Origin: Archilochus colubris
Taxonomy: Eukaryota; Chordata; Aves; Apodiformes; Trochilidae
Assembly: GCA_023079485.1 (NCBI GenBank)
Contig: CM041101.1
Coordinates: 7,839,501-7,903,500 of the forward strand
Direction: 5' to 3'
Length of the DNA stretch: 64,000 bases
Under the pieces are notes generated by a model that was not told the DNA's origin, ran no database searches, and was given only the letters and a program-made list of their open reading frames with translations. A program made the translations under genes and the position numbers. Shown one piece after another: positions 13,260-28,100 of this stretch (its first letter is position 1; each line of letters starts with the position of its first letter).

Positions 13260-16200
13260 ACAGTTAAGCTCCCATGAAGGTACCTGGATTAGAGATTGCA
13301 GTATTGATGTATTGATGATCACACTAGCAACAGGCAGGCAAACAAGAAGTGCTTTGCAGCTGCATCACATCAAAAGGAAATATTAACCAGTACTAAGCTG
13401 GGGAGAGCTTTATTGAGGGATCCACGTAACCCTCCATAGGAAGGTTGCATGTTAAGTCCCTGAGCAATAAATTCTACTCATGCAAAAATACCACAGTTAG
13501 ACCACTGAGCCTACTGAGTTTGATAAAGGTGAAGTTCATAAAACATAAGAAGTTTGTCCCCTCTGATCAAGAAATAAACGCATTTTTAGGATCAGCTGGT
13601 ATTGGATGTGTGTGCAGATGTACAGAGCTCAGAGTTGAAAGCTCTGATTCCATCCATGCCCCAGGTACTGGTGGTTGCTGCTGATACTCAGACACCACCA
13701 CAAATGGCTACAAAAACTTCTGCTGAGTCTGCAATGGAAGTGGTAATCACCTCTGGAGTCTGAAAGTCAGAATTTTATCCCTCGTGATGTCTGTCCAAGG
13801 ACAGATTGATAAAGAGGAGCTGAGAAACCTAGAGCTGACAATATCATTCCACCAAAAAGTCTTCTATTCTCAGCAGCAAAAAATGACAAGGAGAAACGTG
13901 ATGACAAGCCCCATTCACACTGGTACATCCCTGACCTTTCAAGGTTTTTTTAACAGATATAAACACAGTTGGCTTGCACCAGGCACGGTGACACCTTAGG
14001 ATGTGTGTCCTGTATTGCCAAGTGACCCCCAAGCAATGGAGTGAACTGGTGCTGCCTGGGATCCAGGCAATCCTGCCCTGCCTTGCAACAGCTTTCCTGT
14101 TTCAGGCTTCAGCAAAGCCTGAAAGTTTTATTTTTCTCATTAAAAGAGTCACTTTTGATGCTCTGGCACTTCGCCACAAAAATGACTAAGAGAAAAGATG
14201 TCTCAATGTTAATTTTTTAAGATTTTTTTTTCCCAGTGAAACTGCAGACAGCACCAGCTCTTTTCTGCACTACAAGAACAGCAGCTCAAAAGGCCTGAGT
14301 GTAAGAAGAATGCTAGACATAAGATGTCTTATTTATAACTGATCCACTATGAAAAGGTTAGATCAAGTATCAGCCACATAAATCCACTATTCCTTTATGC
14401 ACAGGTACTAAACATTTCTCTTATAATACATACAACTTATACACTTACTATACAGTTACAATTAACATACCAACACAAAAGAGAAAGCTAAAAAACAGGT
14501 ATTTATTAAAAAATAAATTACAGTGAAGCCTTCAGCAAACAAGCCTTGGAAGTATGGTTTGCACATTTCTCCTTGGAGCAGCCAGCAGTAAAGTGAATAA
14601 TCTGACTCACAAGGCTAAGATTCTGTAAAGCATCAGTAATTCATGTCCTCTCTTTGCTAACTTTGCCTTGCACAGACAGAAGTGTCTGATTGAAATGTCA
14701 CCTTCAGAAAAAAAAAACCAAACCCAAAGTACTAAGTTTTAAAACAGTAAGATGAAAAAGTGAAATACATGCTAAGAGTAATGGGAGAGTGGTGGCCATC
14801 AGAGTGGTGTCAGGCCTGGTGGTTTGAGGTTAAAGGAATGGCCACAGCTTTCTGTCTGGTGACTGAGTCTCTGGCACCAGGTCATGAGTGAGAGGATTTA
14901 ATGGGCTCACAAACTTCATCTTGTCTTCCTGAAGTGGACTGCAGCATTTGACTGCAAAAACTGCTGCAAATAGCTGTGTTTTGTCTGGAGTAACAGCCTG
15001 GGAGATTCCATAATCAGGAAAATGAGAGGCGAGAGAGTTCTCTTCAGAAAGATGCAAATGGAAAAATTTATCCTGTCTTGAATTACAATTGCACTGCAGA
15101 AAGTTTGTATTCGGACCTATTGTAAAACAACATCTGTACAAAAGAGCAAGAGGCAATCATTGTTCCAACTTTGCTCATTTCTTCGGGCTCAATTAAAAGA
15201 AATTCTGAGACAAAACAGTCTTTGATCTCGGGCACTGCTACAAGGCAACTGTACAGTTCAAATGGAACATTCTCATTCCTAACAAAACAAAACCTCCATG
15301 CAAGTAAAAAGCCAGTCCCTGGAAGTCAGAATTCCTTAGCTGCTTACCTTTTTACGAGCAGGTCAAATTTTGGGGGAGTAGTTTCTGAAAGCAACTCAGC
15401 CATTCCATGTTAACTGTCAGGCTGCAACAAACAGCTGCAAAACTCACTGCTTGATTTCTCCATTTGCTGTGCATGCTGAACCCCAGCAGAAAGCCCACGC
15501 AGGGGAAAATAAAAATAAATGAAGACAAAGCAACCCAAAACCTACTGGAGAAGCACCTCAGCTCTTGAGCAAAGCACCAAGAAATAATAATAAAAAGTTC
15601 AACGGGGAAACAGAAAGGAAATCCAGCAACAACTAAAAGTTTGGCTAAGGAGCAGCAAGCTTGTTCCCTTCTCCTGCAGCCCTGGCTAAAGGTGCCTCTC
15701 CAAGCAAAACTCACGGAGGCTCCCAGCTCCTCGGAGCAGATGGTATTCACACATTATTCCCAACAGCAGCATTCCTCAGCCCAATCAGGAGGCAGCACTC
15801 AAAAGCCAAGCGCTTCCCAGACTCTGTTACAGTTTTCAATAGCTACAGCACAAGATGAATGACTCAGAAAATGAATAAGCAGGGAAAATAAAACCCGCCC
15901 CTCCCCGAGCCAGGGGCACAGGCAGGAGGTTCAGCAGCCCCGAGTCTGACAAGCACTGGTTTCAACTTGACTGCACCTGCTTTTTTTTTTTTTCCCCCCC
16001 TAAGTCCTAAATGCTGATTGCATTTTCTTTAATTTGTGCGATCGACTGGGGTTAGAAATCACAATAAGACTTAAATCTTTGTTTTCCTTCTGTCTTCAAA
16101 CCAGCAAAAGTCTGGAAGATTCAAACAAGTCTGGACTGTAGCTGGGCTTTTCCAGATTATTTCCAGGTAGCTCTGGGAAACTCTTCATGCCATCTCTTGC

Positions 16201-19200
16201 TGAATACACACATCAATATCTCTAGGATTAAGGCCTAACTTTATAGATCCAATTGCAAATTAATATGCAAAGAAAAAAGGCTCATTTCTAAACTCCTAAA
16301 CAGATGAATACACGCTCTGGTTTGCCTGAAGTTTACCAGAAAACTTTAAATGGCAGTAAAACAAATACATCTAAGAAGCAAACGAATTAAGAATGGCTGC
16401 CAACTTGCAGTTGAAACATAACCTTCAGTCAAACCAAACCAGTAAAACACTTCACTTCCAGACCACCACAACCTCCTCTTCCCCAGAGCCCCCTGGAGCC
16501 TCAGCTCCCTGATGGCTTTTGCTGACAGCTGCAAGGGAGCAGGGAAGGATGATCCAAACAAAGCAAGTTCCTCATGGAAGCACAGTTGCAGAGCACCAGC
16601 AGGTTTCTCCCTGGAATTCAGCAGTGGTGGAGGCACGAGCTTTCCAAACATACCAAACTTCTCGGCAGTTTTGTGAGGGTGAAAAGTTCCTGCCCCACTC
16701 TCACCCCAGTCTGCCCACGAGGTTTTTATTGCTGCCACTCAGAAATTAACTCAGGGTTACCTGCAAACACACTGCACTCTGACAAGTGGAATCAGTTAAA
16801 TCACTAAAACTATTTGGGGTGAGAAGCCTTCTCCCAGGTCCCCCCGGACATTTTCAGATCTTTGTCTGTGGCTGTAAATTGATCCTTTGCATTCCTGCCT
16901 GACACATGAACTGTGAAAAACTCTTCAGGGATATTCTCTCCACTGTGAGTAATGCTCCAGTAACATTTCTGCAAAACAGGAGACCAGTTGCCCAGACAAT
17001 AAAACATCATGAACTCTTATTTAACCTTTACTATTATTATTTTAAATTGGCGTTTGTTTATTTGGTCTTCATTCTGGAACAAATAAGAGAACTCTATTAG
17101 CACCGTACTTTCCTACTTTAAAAACCCCAAGCACCAGAATTTCTCCAACACCAGGAACCAACATTCAGAGGCATCACTGCCAGCTAAGCCATGCTATGCC
17201 CACCCCATGGTTGAGCAAACAAACCCAGACATAGAACTGCAGGAAAAAGAGCAATGCCTTGAGTTATTCCATCTGCCACAGCTGCCAACCAACTTCCCAG
17301 CTACATCTAGGGAAGTATTTAAAGTTGTAAAACAAAACTAGAAGCCTATCTAGATCCAGTATGAAAACAAACGTTTCTTGAAACTTTATTTTGGGCGTTC
17401 AGCTCTAAATCAGCCAAATTCATTGACTACTGACTCACTTAGCAAGGCATCTGGTAGGGCCCCCAGCCCACCCCAGCAGTGGCAATGCTTTGCAATTAAA
17501 TCTTTCACTCGTGCTTGTTCCTTGGAGATGCTCAGAGAAGAAGCAGCTCTAAATGTAAACATTATTACCATAATGCTCTAACTGACAGGATAACCATGTA
17601 TTGCACTGAGAAACCTCCTGGGCACATATCCTGATCAGATACAGTAAAGGATATTACATGAAGTGGCTAAAGGTAACCAACTAATTATTCCTTCTGTTCC
17701 TCGTGTGCAAAACCTTTGTTAGACACAGATGTAAAGCACCAGCACTTGTCACTCTTTCTGGGCATCACCAGAAGAAGCTGCTGTCCAACATCTGAGTAGA
17801 TGTATGTATGGAATGTGACCCTTGATTAATGGTCTCGGAAAATCCACTGGATCTGCTCACTGTCAAAATGTGGGTCTCAGCATTCTATAAAGCCTGACAG
17901 TTCCTTCAATGGCTTCTCCAGGTGCTGTTACCCAATATCAGAACCTCACAAATGCAAAAGCTTCTAACCAATAACTACTTTGATACATCAGAGAGAGGCT
18001 TTTAATTCCTCATCATCTCTATTCCCATTAAATCCCTTGTCTTCCAAACCAAACAGAGGAACGAAACATTAAAACCTCATTTTCACTGTCACTGAATCAT
18101 TCTGAAGCATTTTCCTACATTGAACCTCACACACCTCACTACTATTAACAACTTTGTTGGGATACTGGGTCCTGACTGGCTCTGTCCGCTGGGATACTGG
18201 GTGAGGAGCCTCAGACAACATCATTTGCCAGATCCAGCTCAGTAGGAACATTCATGGCTCTTGTCTGTTCTGAGCCAGAGCCACCCTATCCCTCTGAATA
18301 AAAACCTCACTCACAATTATTGGCCTTGGGTTCCTGCACAACTCTTGCTAACTAACTTCATATCTAATCCACAAAACGTGATTTTTTAATGCAAATCAAG
18401 GTGCTGCTGGGGCTAGGATTTCATTACTACCCTAGGAAATTACTTGAAGATTTACCAACAGCAGACAAAGTTCAAGCCTGGTTGTCATCCATATCATTCA
18501 CCTGGATTAAGTTGAATGTCAGAAATGGGGGGAAAAATGCCAGCATTATTGTATTATTAAAGCACAATTATTTAAATTCCACCAAAACCAGTAGCTGGGA
18601 TTGGGTATACAGAATTGTTCAAAACATCCAATAGAAATACTGGACCCTTAAAAGATGAACAAGTAATTCACAAAGAAATTTATGTAAGACTTTTATCACA
18701 GCACACATGGAGAAAAGTTACACATCTTGTGTCTCACAAATGTCAAACTGGAAAGCAACCCATCAAGTTTGTGTTCAGAGAAGTGCAACCACTACAGCTC
18801 CAGAAGAATCCTAGAGAAAAATCCAATAACCATTTCACCCAAAGGTTATTATTTTATTCCAGGTTCTACTATGTCTACAAGTCATCTAACACAGCTTAAA
18901 TCTCATCTTAGGCCCCCAAATAGACGAGTGGGACTTCCAGTTACAAACAATAATTAATCCATGACTTATCTCCATGGAAAGCTGGCTACTTAATTTTATT
19001 AGGGGAAAAAAAAAACCCAACCTATGCTGAGAAATTAGACATTCTCAGTCTTGAACATTTCACATTAGACATCTCTAAGCAAATGAAAGGCCTGCAGGAG
19101 GCAAAAAGAGTAATTCCATATTATTGCCACCTATTCATCAGAAGAGCTTTTAATGCCATTAATGATCTATCAGTTGGGCTGGCAAAAAGCAACCAAGAAT

Positions 19201-21290
19201 GAACTGAATTTTAAGGTGGATGTTTGACCAATCTGGACTATCAAGCAGACAAAATAACATACCAGTTTTCAGTCTGCCAGGAGAAAAAGGAATTTGATTT
19301 GACATTCATGAAGGCAAAAGTCCTTCTACAGTAAGCACAGAAGTTTCAAGTTATGGTCACTTTCCAGGGCATTAATATTTGTCACATGAGCAACAGAGTA
19401 AGATAAATTTCAGAGTTACCAATGTGTTCAGCAGCTGTTTGATAATAAAGGGACAAGGGGGCTGCCTGAGGAATGACAGCCACGAGCTACCATTCTCAAA
19501 GGGGAAAATCTTCCCAAATAGCACTCTGCAGGCATGGTTTGAAGAACGTTCTACTTACTGAATTAATGCAAAACAATGCATGGAATCTCCTAGTAATAGA
19601 TTAATCCAGTCCTGCACATTGCTCCAGCAGCATGACACTTCAGTAATTTGAATATTTGAGAAACCAAAGTTAAACTTTTATTCCCCACAGAATCAAGGCA
19701 CTCTCTGTGACTCCTAAAGTCCAGATTTTAGTGCTGGGACAGGCAAGAATGCTTGCTTAGATGTTTGTTAGCATCAGCTCAAGCTATAACTTTCCTTCTG
19801 TGATAATCCTAAAACATCCTGCTGTAACAAAAACAAGATTTAATTCTATGTCCTAGTGATCTAAGAGGAGATATAAAAGACATGAGAGGTAGATCCAGAG
19901 AGAAATTAATAACTACATATGAAAGAGAATAGAAGAATGTAGTATAAAGGGTGACTCTCACATCATGTAAATATAGTTTCAAATGACACTGAAATCTATC
20001 CTGGATTATTTTATACAATTTAACTTCAAAATGGCACAGAGCCCAAAGTAAAGCAGTGCTGCCCACTTATATCTGCCCAGTCAACTGTTCACATACTTTA
20101 AATGTTACTTCATCCCCTTAACCACATTCCTTCCATACAGTTTTAGGTCTACTTTGATATTATCACTGCAGTTATGTCTTACATGAAGTTCTAGGTTACC
20201 AGCAGAGAATAGGATGTGGGAAAACCAGAACCAGTTCCTGACCAATATCTATGTAGGAACTGGGATCCTTTGTGGATTTCAAACTGTCCCCAGAATAGCA
20301 CCAAGTAGATATTAAAGAGCTGAGAATCAATTCATTCTGAAAATTACCATCTGAAATTGTTTTCAGAACTGTAAACAATTTGTTGTCCTCAGGGCAGCCA
20401 TTCCACTTGACTAACAGAGAAATAAGACTTGCAATTGCAAACAACTTTTTACCCCAAAAAAAGGGGTAAATTGTTTGCATGCCTTCCAAAAGGCTGAATA
20501 GCAGAACACCAGCATGGGGAATGCCATAAATCCAGGGAATAGCTGCAGTTTTAACCATGGACTTTAATTCCAGGGTGAATTTATGTGGTCCCTAGCTAAA
20601 TATATCCTTCTAAGTAAATTACTCATGCAACTGCCTGTAGGAAAGCTTTCTGCAGATAAAGAAACTGTTTCCAAATGCTACGTTTGACAGCACATAAGGC
20701 ATAAAGTTACATTCTTTTCTCACTGGCAAAAAAGACCCCCAAACGGAATAATGTGGAACGCATAGGATCCTCTTCTCCCTGCAAAGCCTGCCCAGGTTAA
20801 TCCTGCCTGGTTACTGCTCCTTGCAATGTATCAGTCTACTCTCTTTATCTCCAAACCTTGAAAACAGTGATTTCTAAGATAATGTGAAGCACATCACCAC
20901 ATTCATTTCTACTTATCCATGCAGTAGACAGCAAAACCACATCCCTAACCCTGTGCCTTTAGTAGGATGTGTAACTCAGACACTCTTTCACTATCATTTT
21001 TTTCCCTTTCTTTTCTGTTTTCTACTTCTTACCATTGGAGTTGTCCTGGTCCAAAGGATTATCTGCTTCCATTACTTCAAATAAAAGCATCCAACATGCA
21101 GTTCTCCATGCAGCAGAGGCATAAAAACACAGCAGTTGCCTAAGCTGATTCACCTGATTTATGAATTAGTGCTGCATCCATAAGAGGCTGCGTTTCTTCT
21201 TTTCTATTACATCTGGCTCCTTTTCCAACTAGATGGCTGGGTATTACAGCATGCAGGCCTTTTTCCAGCATCCTCTTAATGCATTACATT
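13260..21290. other. Intergenic DNA, no gene recognised
   Basis: AT-rich sequence with small simple repeats: T-run plus C-run at about 15980-16003 and A runs at 14708 and 19006. Near 15890-15950 there is a short GC-richer patch. No open frame matches a protein family I know, and no tRNA or rRNA signature is seen. Confidence 0.5.
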
Positions 21291-21299
21291 TAAAGTAGC

Positions 21300-21770
21300 A
21301 GCAACCTTTTTCTCCCATCCCCCCGACTTAAGTTCCAGCAGTAACTGGGCTGAGCTGGCAGCGAGCGGAGCTCATTCAGAACAGGACCTGCGAGCGTTCT
21401 CCGATCCGGGCTGCTGCAGAGAGAGAAGGATTTGACACAACAACAAAAAGTAACTGGGGTTCCACAGGCTACAGGACGCACTGCAGAAAACCCCCCCCTC
21501 CCGAAGCAGCAAAAAGGTCCGGAGCCTCTGGGGAATGGCTCGCTGAAGCCACCAGGACGCACCCTCCCAAACACCCATACAAACGATGTCCTGTTCCCTC
21601 CTCCCCCTCTCCCCCCCGCCGCTCCAATCTTTTATAACCCTGGATCTCCTCCAGCAATAGTCTGTTCCTTTACTCAGTTTATAATAAACTCTGCCATTCC
21701 CCTCGTCTCCCTAGGGCTGCCTCGGAAAGGAAAGAGGCTGTTTAGCAGGATGAAGAGACCGGGGAGGCAA
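21300..21770. promoter_or_regulatory. Isolated CpG cluster with CCAAT and TATA-like boxes
   Basis: CpG dinucleotides are concentrated here (for example 'gcgagcgga', 'gcgagcgttctccgatccgg', 'ccgccgctcc') inside an otherwise CpG-poor stretch. A CCAAT pentamer at 21624-21628 is followed by TTTTATAA at 21630-21637 on the + strand. This could be a promoter or enhancer of an unannotated transcript, but the CCAAT-to-TATA spacing is far shorter than in normal promoters. No downstream exon is recognised. An open frame of about 190 codons across it (21432-22007) lacks an ATG at its start and matches nothing I know. Confidence 0.3.
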
Positions 21771-21999
21771 CTCCATGACTCTGCCTTGCTGCAGCAACAG
21801 CCTCTGCTGGAGCCCTTGTCCTACATTTACCTCCTCTGCCAAGCCAGGAGCTGCTGCTACGCTGGCATTTTCAAAAGCCTTCTGCAAATGAGCTGGAAGG
21901 GCAAGCACCAGCTTTGTGAGCCTCCTATGGTAAATTACACCACTCTGCAACTGCAGACTCTCTCCCAACAGAGGCAACATGAGCTAAGAGCTAGATCAC

Positions 22000-22140
22000 G
22001 GTGTTAGGAGTCAGGTCACCTTCACTCTGCTCCTGGCTCTGCCACCAGCTCCCTGAGACCTCACAGAATTCATGACTCTTCTTTGTGCCTCGATTTTCTG
22101 TGATATTGACACTGACGCGTGCCTTATCTCACAGGAATAC
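22000..22140 (+). repeat. MIR-type SINE relic (probable)
   Basis: 'ctcctggctctgccacc' corresponds to the MIR segment 'tcctggctctgccactt'. About 50 bases later 'ctttgtgcctcgattttctgt' corresponds to 'ctctgtgcctcagtttcctcat'. Order and spacing fit a strongly decayed MIR. Confidence 0.5.
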
Positions 22141-22145
22141 AGCTG

Positions 22146-25100
22146 AAACTTCCCAGCTTTACATGCTTTGAACTTCTTGGGTAAATGATGTGGTGCAAGG
22201 ACTGAGAAAGAAGCCCCTATCACCCAGCTGAGGAATAAAAACTTTGTTTTCTCTGAAGATGTGGCCACAAAACAACAGAAAAAGGTACCAATGTGCAACT
22301 ATAAACCAAGCAGTATCCCTGAAAGGTAAATGCATATACTCCTGTTCCAACCATTCTGAAACAATTCTTCTAATGCAGCCCATCAGGATCAATTTTACTT
22401 AATATAAAATATATTATTTATATAATAAAACCCCATATCTAAAACTACAAGAAAAGCCTATAATAAAAACTTCCTTTAATACTCCAGCTAAGGCGTTGAA
22501 ACAGATCTGGTTTAAATACAACTCTTCTGTCTAGATCTAAGACAAGGATCAGCCCAAACATCTCCAGCAGCTTTAGTGCATTTTGGATTTGTGATGCCTG
22601 ATGACCCAGGATTCTGAGGCAGGCAGGAGTTTCTATTTTGGTGCCCCAGGGTGATGCTTCTGCCTTCCTAGCTCACTCTTTAGAGTCATGGAACTGGTGC
22701 TTCAGAGCTGGCTGCTCATGCCTGGTGCTGGGAGCTGTGGGCGGACAAATGAGGGCCTGGCTGGAGGGAGGAAAACGTGGAGCTGTGCATGGAGGAACCA
22801 GCCTGGCAGGTTGAGAGGACTCTGCTGTAATTGTACCTTGCAAAAACACTTTAGTGCTGTTCCTGAGGTTTGTGCCGTATTAATAGAAGAAGTCAAAGTC
22901 ATTTCCATCCATTTGTTTTACGTGTTGCACAGTATACAGCCTCTGTTAAACACCATCCTGAGATCTCTGCTTGGTCTAAATTACAGTGCTGCAAACCCTG
23001 TGTTCTCTTCTCCACTTGCACCCTACGCTCCCTATGTTCTTTACAACTTCACTACTTCTCCCACTCACTGACAAAACAAAAAAACCCTCCCTCTTTCCAC
23101 CTTCCCCACAAAGCCACCTACTCTGTGACTGCAGGAACCCAGCACTCTGCCTGCTAACAGGGCTCCACCTGCTCTGTGTCATCTATCCAGTCTGGGAAAT
23201 GGCAGAAAAAAGTCTGTTAACTCTTGACTGACACATATTACATCCCTCCAGTCTGAATTAACAACAGCTGACAATAATAAATTGGTATAGAAGGGATTTA
23301 GAGGTTTTCTGGGGGTGAGGAGCCCTGGAGAGATCTCTCATCTGTCTGTCCTGTATCCCAGGATGGGGAGGTACCCAACAGAGTGACTGCCACAGCCCAC
23401 CTGGATCACAGAGGACTGGAAATGCCTGGGGAATTCTGACTGTCAGTGGAAAGGAATACCCAGTTCTGTAACAAATACCTGACTCAAGATAAACTCCATA
23501 AAGAGAAGCAATTTGTAATCTTCCATGAAACAAATGCTGCATATCCGTGATATATTTTCTACAGACAATTTACTGCCAGAGGAGCACAAACACCTGTGAA
23601 ATCCTTCCTTGCAGAGAGGCAGGGATAATCCAGAAATGCTGCAGAATAGCTAAGATCAAGAAATCAAGATAGGAAAGTGAAAAATAACAGTTATTTAGAC
23701 CTCAATGACTTTAAATGACAGCTGATTTGATTTTAATGACATCCAAACGATTTGCTCATCTGTAGTTACAGCCCCAGTAAAAATTAATCCTTAATGTGCA
23801 AGCCAGAATGATGTCAATATTTTGGCTAAGCCAGTGTTCACAATCTCTAACAGTTGAGCAATTGTAATATGTTCTTTGTTCCAGCACCACTCATGCAGCT
23901 AGGAAAAACAGCTCATGCGATGATTTTGAAAAGAAAGGGACAGTTGGAAGACCAGGGCTTTGATCAGGAAGGATTTTAATTGCTCAGGCACTGAATGGAA
24001 AATTGCAGAAGTGAAGAGGGAATGATTTTCTGACAAATGGCCTAAATGGTCAGAGGCTATGCTAGACCAAATCTGAGGAAATGAGCCAAGCACACTGAAC
24101 TAATGAGTGTGGAAAGAGAAGGCTTGCTTGCATATGCTCTGGAATACCTATGAGGTTAAATACAACCCAAAAGTCAGAGTTTTGGAAAGCTGACTCTTCG
24201 AGGAAGGAATTTTGAAATGGTTGGAAGGAAGTGGAAATAAAATGTACTCTGTTTCTACCTAATCAGAGCTTCTCCACATTCCACTAGATTGCCAGTTTTG
24301 AGCCCAAAGTGGAAGCTCTAATTGCCTCATGTCTGCATGATGCTCATTTCAACCTCTTTCATCTAGCAGACTCCAGGTGTGCTGGATGTGTAACACCTGG
24401 ATCTATAAACAAGCACAACCCCCTGACATTTTGAAAACAATAATCCATCCTTCAAACTAGTCTTAGAATCTAAGAATGACCCCAAAGTACATCACAGGCA
24501 CTGGTTAGGCCTTGCTCACACCAAGCCAACATTACTATTTCCATATTGTAACAAGAGACACAGAAGCATGGAGCTGCAGGACACCTTCTTTGTAATCATG
24601 GATGGGACTTAGAATGAAAGTAATAAAATTTGAAGGTCTTTAACTAGTAAAAGTTCTAATAGCCCTAAAATTAATCTTTGCCAGGATAAGCAGGTAAAGA
24701 AAATCACATTTGGGTTGCTAATATCTTTGCCAAAATGAATCCTGGGGTCCCTTCTCAACATGCCACCCTCAGGAGTGTCACCTCCTGCCACCAAGGAGGA
24801 GTGCCACCAAGCTGGAGGCAGAGAGATCTTCATTATTTAAAATAAGGTGAAAACATTCTAGGCTGCAGATCTACAGAAATGAGGGAGAGGAGGTTTAGTT
24901 GCTTTTCCCCTTGAGAAGCAGAGGAGTGGTACATTATTTTGGCTGCTGTTTGAGGCGGTGTAAAAGACCAGCATGATGCCCCAGCTGCCCACCACCACCA
25001 CCACACAACCCTTCTTGGAAATAAATTCATATGTAGGAGGGAGCAGTGAATGCCTGCAAGTTGAAAAGCCAGTGAAGCACAGACCTGCTTAACAAAACAG

Positions 25101-28100
25101 TTTTGCCAAGGTTACTGAGGGTGTTGTCAAAGCCTCCTCTTTTGTGAGGGATGAATAACAATTCATACCAAGTAACCAGCTTCACAGTTCCTTTGCCTTT
25201 ACCTGGCAAGTTTTCAAAGTCACTGCTGCTGCCTGGGTCTGCTCTCATTGAGCTGCAGCTTATCTTGCCCTGGACAGCAAGCACAGGGCTCATCCTACAC
25301 CAAAAGTTCATGCCAAAGCCCCATTGTGCTGTTTTGCTGCTTGAACCACACTACATCTACCAGCAATGTGCTTGAATATGGCACAAGCACAAATGGAAAA
25401 ATGACACATCCTTGGCTACTTCCCATTGGAAGGAAGAATCCCCCTGCCTCACCAATGGCAATTTAACCATTTAATAAATCCAAGTATAACTGGGATCTTC
25501 AGGGAAGTTACTAAGAATCTCTCTGTGCAAATGCTCCTGTTAGCAAGCCCAGCTCTGGGGAAGAGCAGACTAGAACCTATTTTAAGCTTATTACTCAAGA
25601 ACCTCCAAAAGGGTGATCTGTCTGCTGAGTTTTCCAGTGCCTGATGGAAGCTTCTGCTCCCAGCTGGGTCCCCTTTCAGAATATGCATCCTTCAAATTGC
25701 AGCAATACCACAGATCCTCTAAGGATTCTTCCTTTGGGGAGCTGGAAGTTTGTACAATAAAATCAGCAGACTTCTCTCTTGATAATAGCAGGGGATGCTC
25801 TAATCACACCCCTGAGGTGGCAGATTTTCATCCTGAATTTAGCAAAGCTCCACCATAGAGAAAAAGTATATGGGAAAAAAAAAAAGAGGGACTATTAAAT
25901 GGGGCAAGAAAAGCTGGAAACCCTGTGTTGGAGCAGGATTCTGTGGAAGCCGTTCCATAGGATATCAGTGCAAGAATTGGTATCTGTCAGATCTTTCCCT
26001 TCAGTGCTCTCTGGTTTTTTGAACCAGGAGCAGTTTTGGTTTGTAAGAACATTCTCTGGTGTAAGAGCAGTGCAGTAGCTGAGACATGCTCAAAACGTGG
26101 AATTTACTGAATGATCTTTGTCTCCAGAAACTTTAAAATAGATCAGTTCTTCAGTTTCTGAAGCCTGAGCCTTTAATCTCTCTTCAGATCTCTGCCACAA
26201 ACTACTAAATGCTGTAATCATTAACAAACAAAAATCTAAAGAATAAACCCAATTAAACGCCTCAGGGTTATAGGTTTGACAGTAACCATGACTGAGAGAA
26301 TACACCTCTGACTATGAGACACAATAATTATTATACCACAAAAATTGCCAAGCACCAGTTTAATGCTGTCGATATTTTTAAAACCCCCCAAAATTAGTAA
26401 TACTACCAAGACATCCTGTCAGGGTGACAAGAACATAATATTATCTCTTGCTGCTGTACACTTCAGGCTGAGGAAATTGTCTTTGAACTTCTTTAGCACA
26501 GTCTGAATGGCAGCTTAACAAAGGCAAATAAACCCAAGCTGACTCCTGAGCAAAAAACCAACAAAAGGTCTGCAACAGGCAGAGTTCTGTGCAGAGTTTA
26601 CTGAGCTGGCTGCTGAAATTCCCCCCTAGCTGACTTTCCAGATTCCCAGCTAAGTTTCTGCAGTTGTCTCCTAGAAACAGGAACAAGAAGCCTTTGCTGG
26701 TTTCTTAGCTTTTTTCTGACAAGCTCTGCAGCAGCTTTCCTCACTTTCAGGACACAGAAGTAATCAACTTGAATTTCTTCAACCACTAATGAGCCCTAAA
26801 GAATGAGATGTTTTGATAGCAGGTTCTCTAAGTGCAATCCAATAGCAAGTGGTGTGATGATGATGATAGATCAGTAACAAACATGGACAAAAGGGACCAA
26901 TGGGAAGTGAAATACAGAGAAATACATTGAGAATCTTCAGGGTACCCAAACACTGGATTAATAATCATACAAGAGCAGACCAGATGTTGAAAAGTTACAG
27001 ACTTCCTTCTGGCATCAAGCTGAATAATGAATATAGCTTCTGGAGAAGTTCTTACTGCACAGGAAAACGGGGAAAATGAGGAGCAGTTTCTTGAAACATG
27101 GACTGAAGTTCCCTCTGATGCTTCTGTGGAGGTTCAGGCTAACACAACACACCACCCAAAAGAGCATCCCTAACAACATCTGCTGGACAAATAACCCTGC
27201 TGGAGTATTTATCAATATCTTTTTATATATATATATATATATTGAACCCCATGTTTTCTCCCCTCTGTCAACTATGGGATATTCTGCCACTATTTTTGCA
27301 TTTTGCTGACTGGACATGATACAACCAAGAGTAACTGCTCTTTGTTTCTCCAGCTGGGATCAGGGCTCCCAGGGCTTTGGGTAAATTATTCTAAATTTGT
27401 AAAAGTCTACAAAAATAAGGTTAAAAAAGGCAAGTCTGCAGTTCAGATGTATCTGAATATATGTAATTGATGGGATTCCAAAGCAGATGGAAGCAAGCTA
27501 AGTGACATGAATAAGGCTTTGAATTTGGCATGGACACAGATTTGTCCAGATGAAATCCAGTGCCATACTCAGAATAAATGAGAGAGAAAAAGTGACATCC
27601 AGGTCTCTTTGTCTGACATCTTGGTTTTCACAAATCAGGAGATTATTCCCATACATCCATACTTCCAGCACAGAAAGGCAACATCAAAAATATGTACTTC
27701 TTTCCATTTGCAAGCCCTCTACAGAATTATACAAAACTAAGAAATAAGAGAAAATTCCAGACAATGCTGAGGCACATGAACAAAGCTATTGCATTGAGAG
27801 AGAGACATATTCTGAATCCTCAAAAGCTGACAGAGTGCATCCTCTGAGCCTCCTTGTTCTTTGCTTTCCTTCATTTATTGTTTCTTGTCTTTTCCTCCCT
27901 CTCTTTTTTGTTTAGAGACTGAGCCAATTGTTATCCTTCTAAATCAAGCAGTCTCTTCATTTTAATAGCTTTTTAAGGCTAAATTACTCCATATGGTCTT
28001 TTGCTTTATGTGAAATTCACACAGCAAAAAGCAAAGCTTTTGCACTAACTTTTGTTTGTTACTGTCATTCAGAAAGTGAAATGCAAGATAAATGATGTCT

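Noticed and set aside
12597..13322. A 241-codon open frame on the - strand, the longest in the left part of the window
   Set aside because: Its middle is a Phe/Cys/Val/Leu run produced by the A/C-rich repeat at 12,889-13,013, and it overlaps a MIR relic. There is no recognisable domain.
21432..22007. A 191-codon + strand open frame in the CpG cluster
   Set aside because: It begins with a non-ATG codon, resembles no known family and ends in a MIR relic. GC-rich sequence explains its length.
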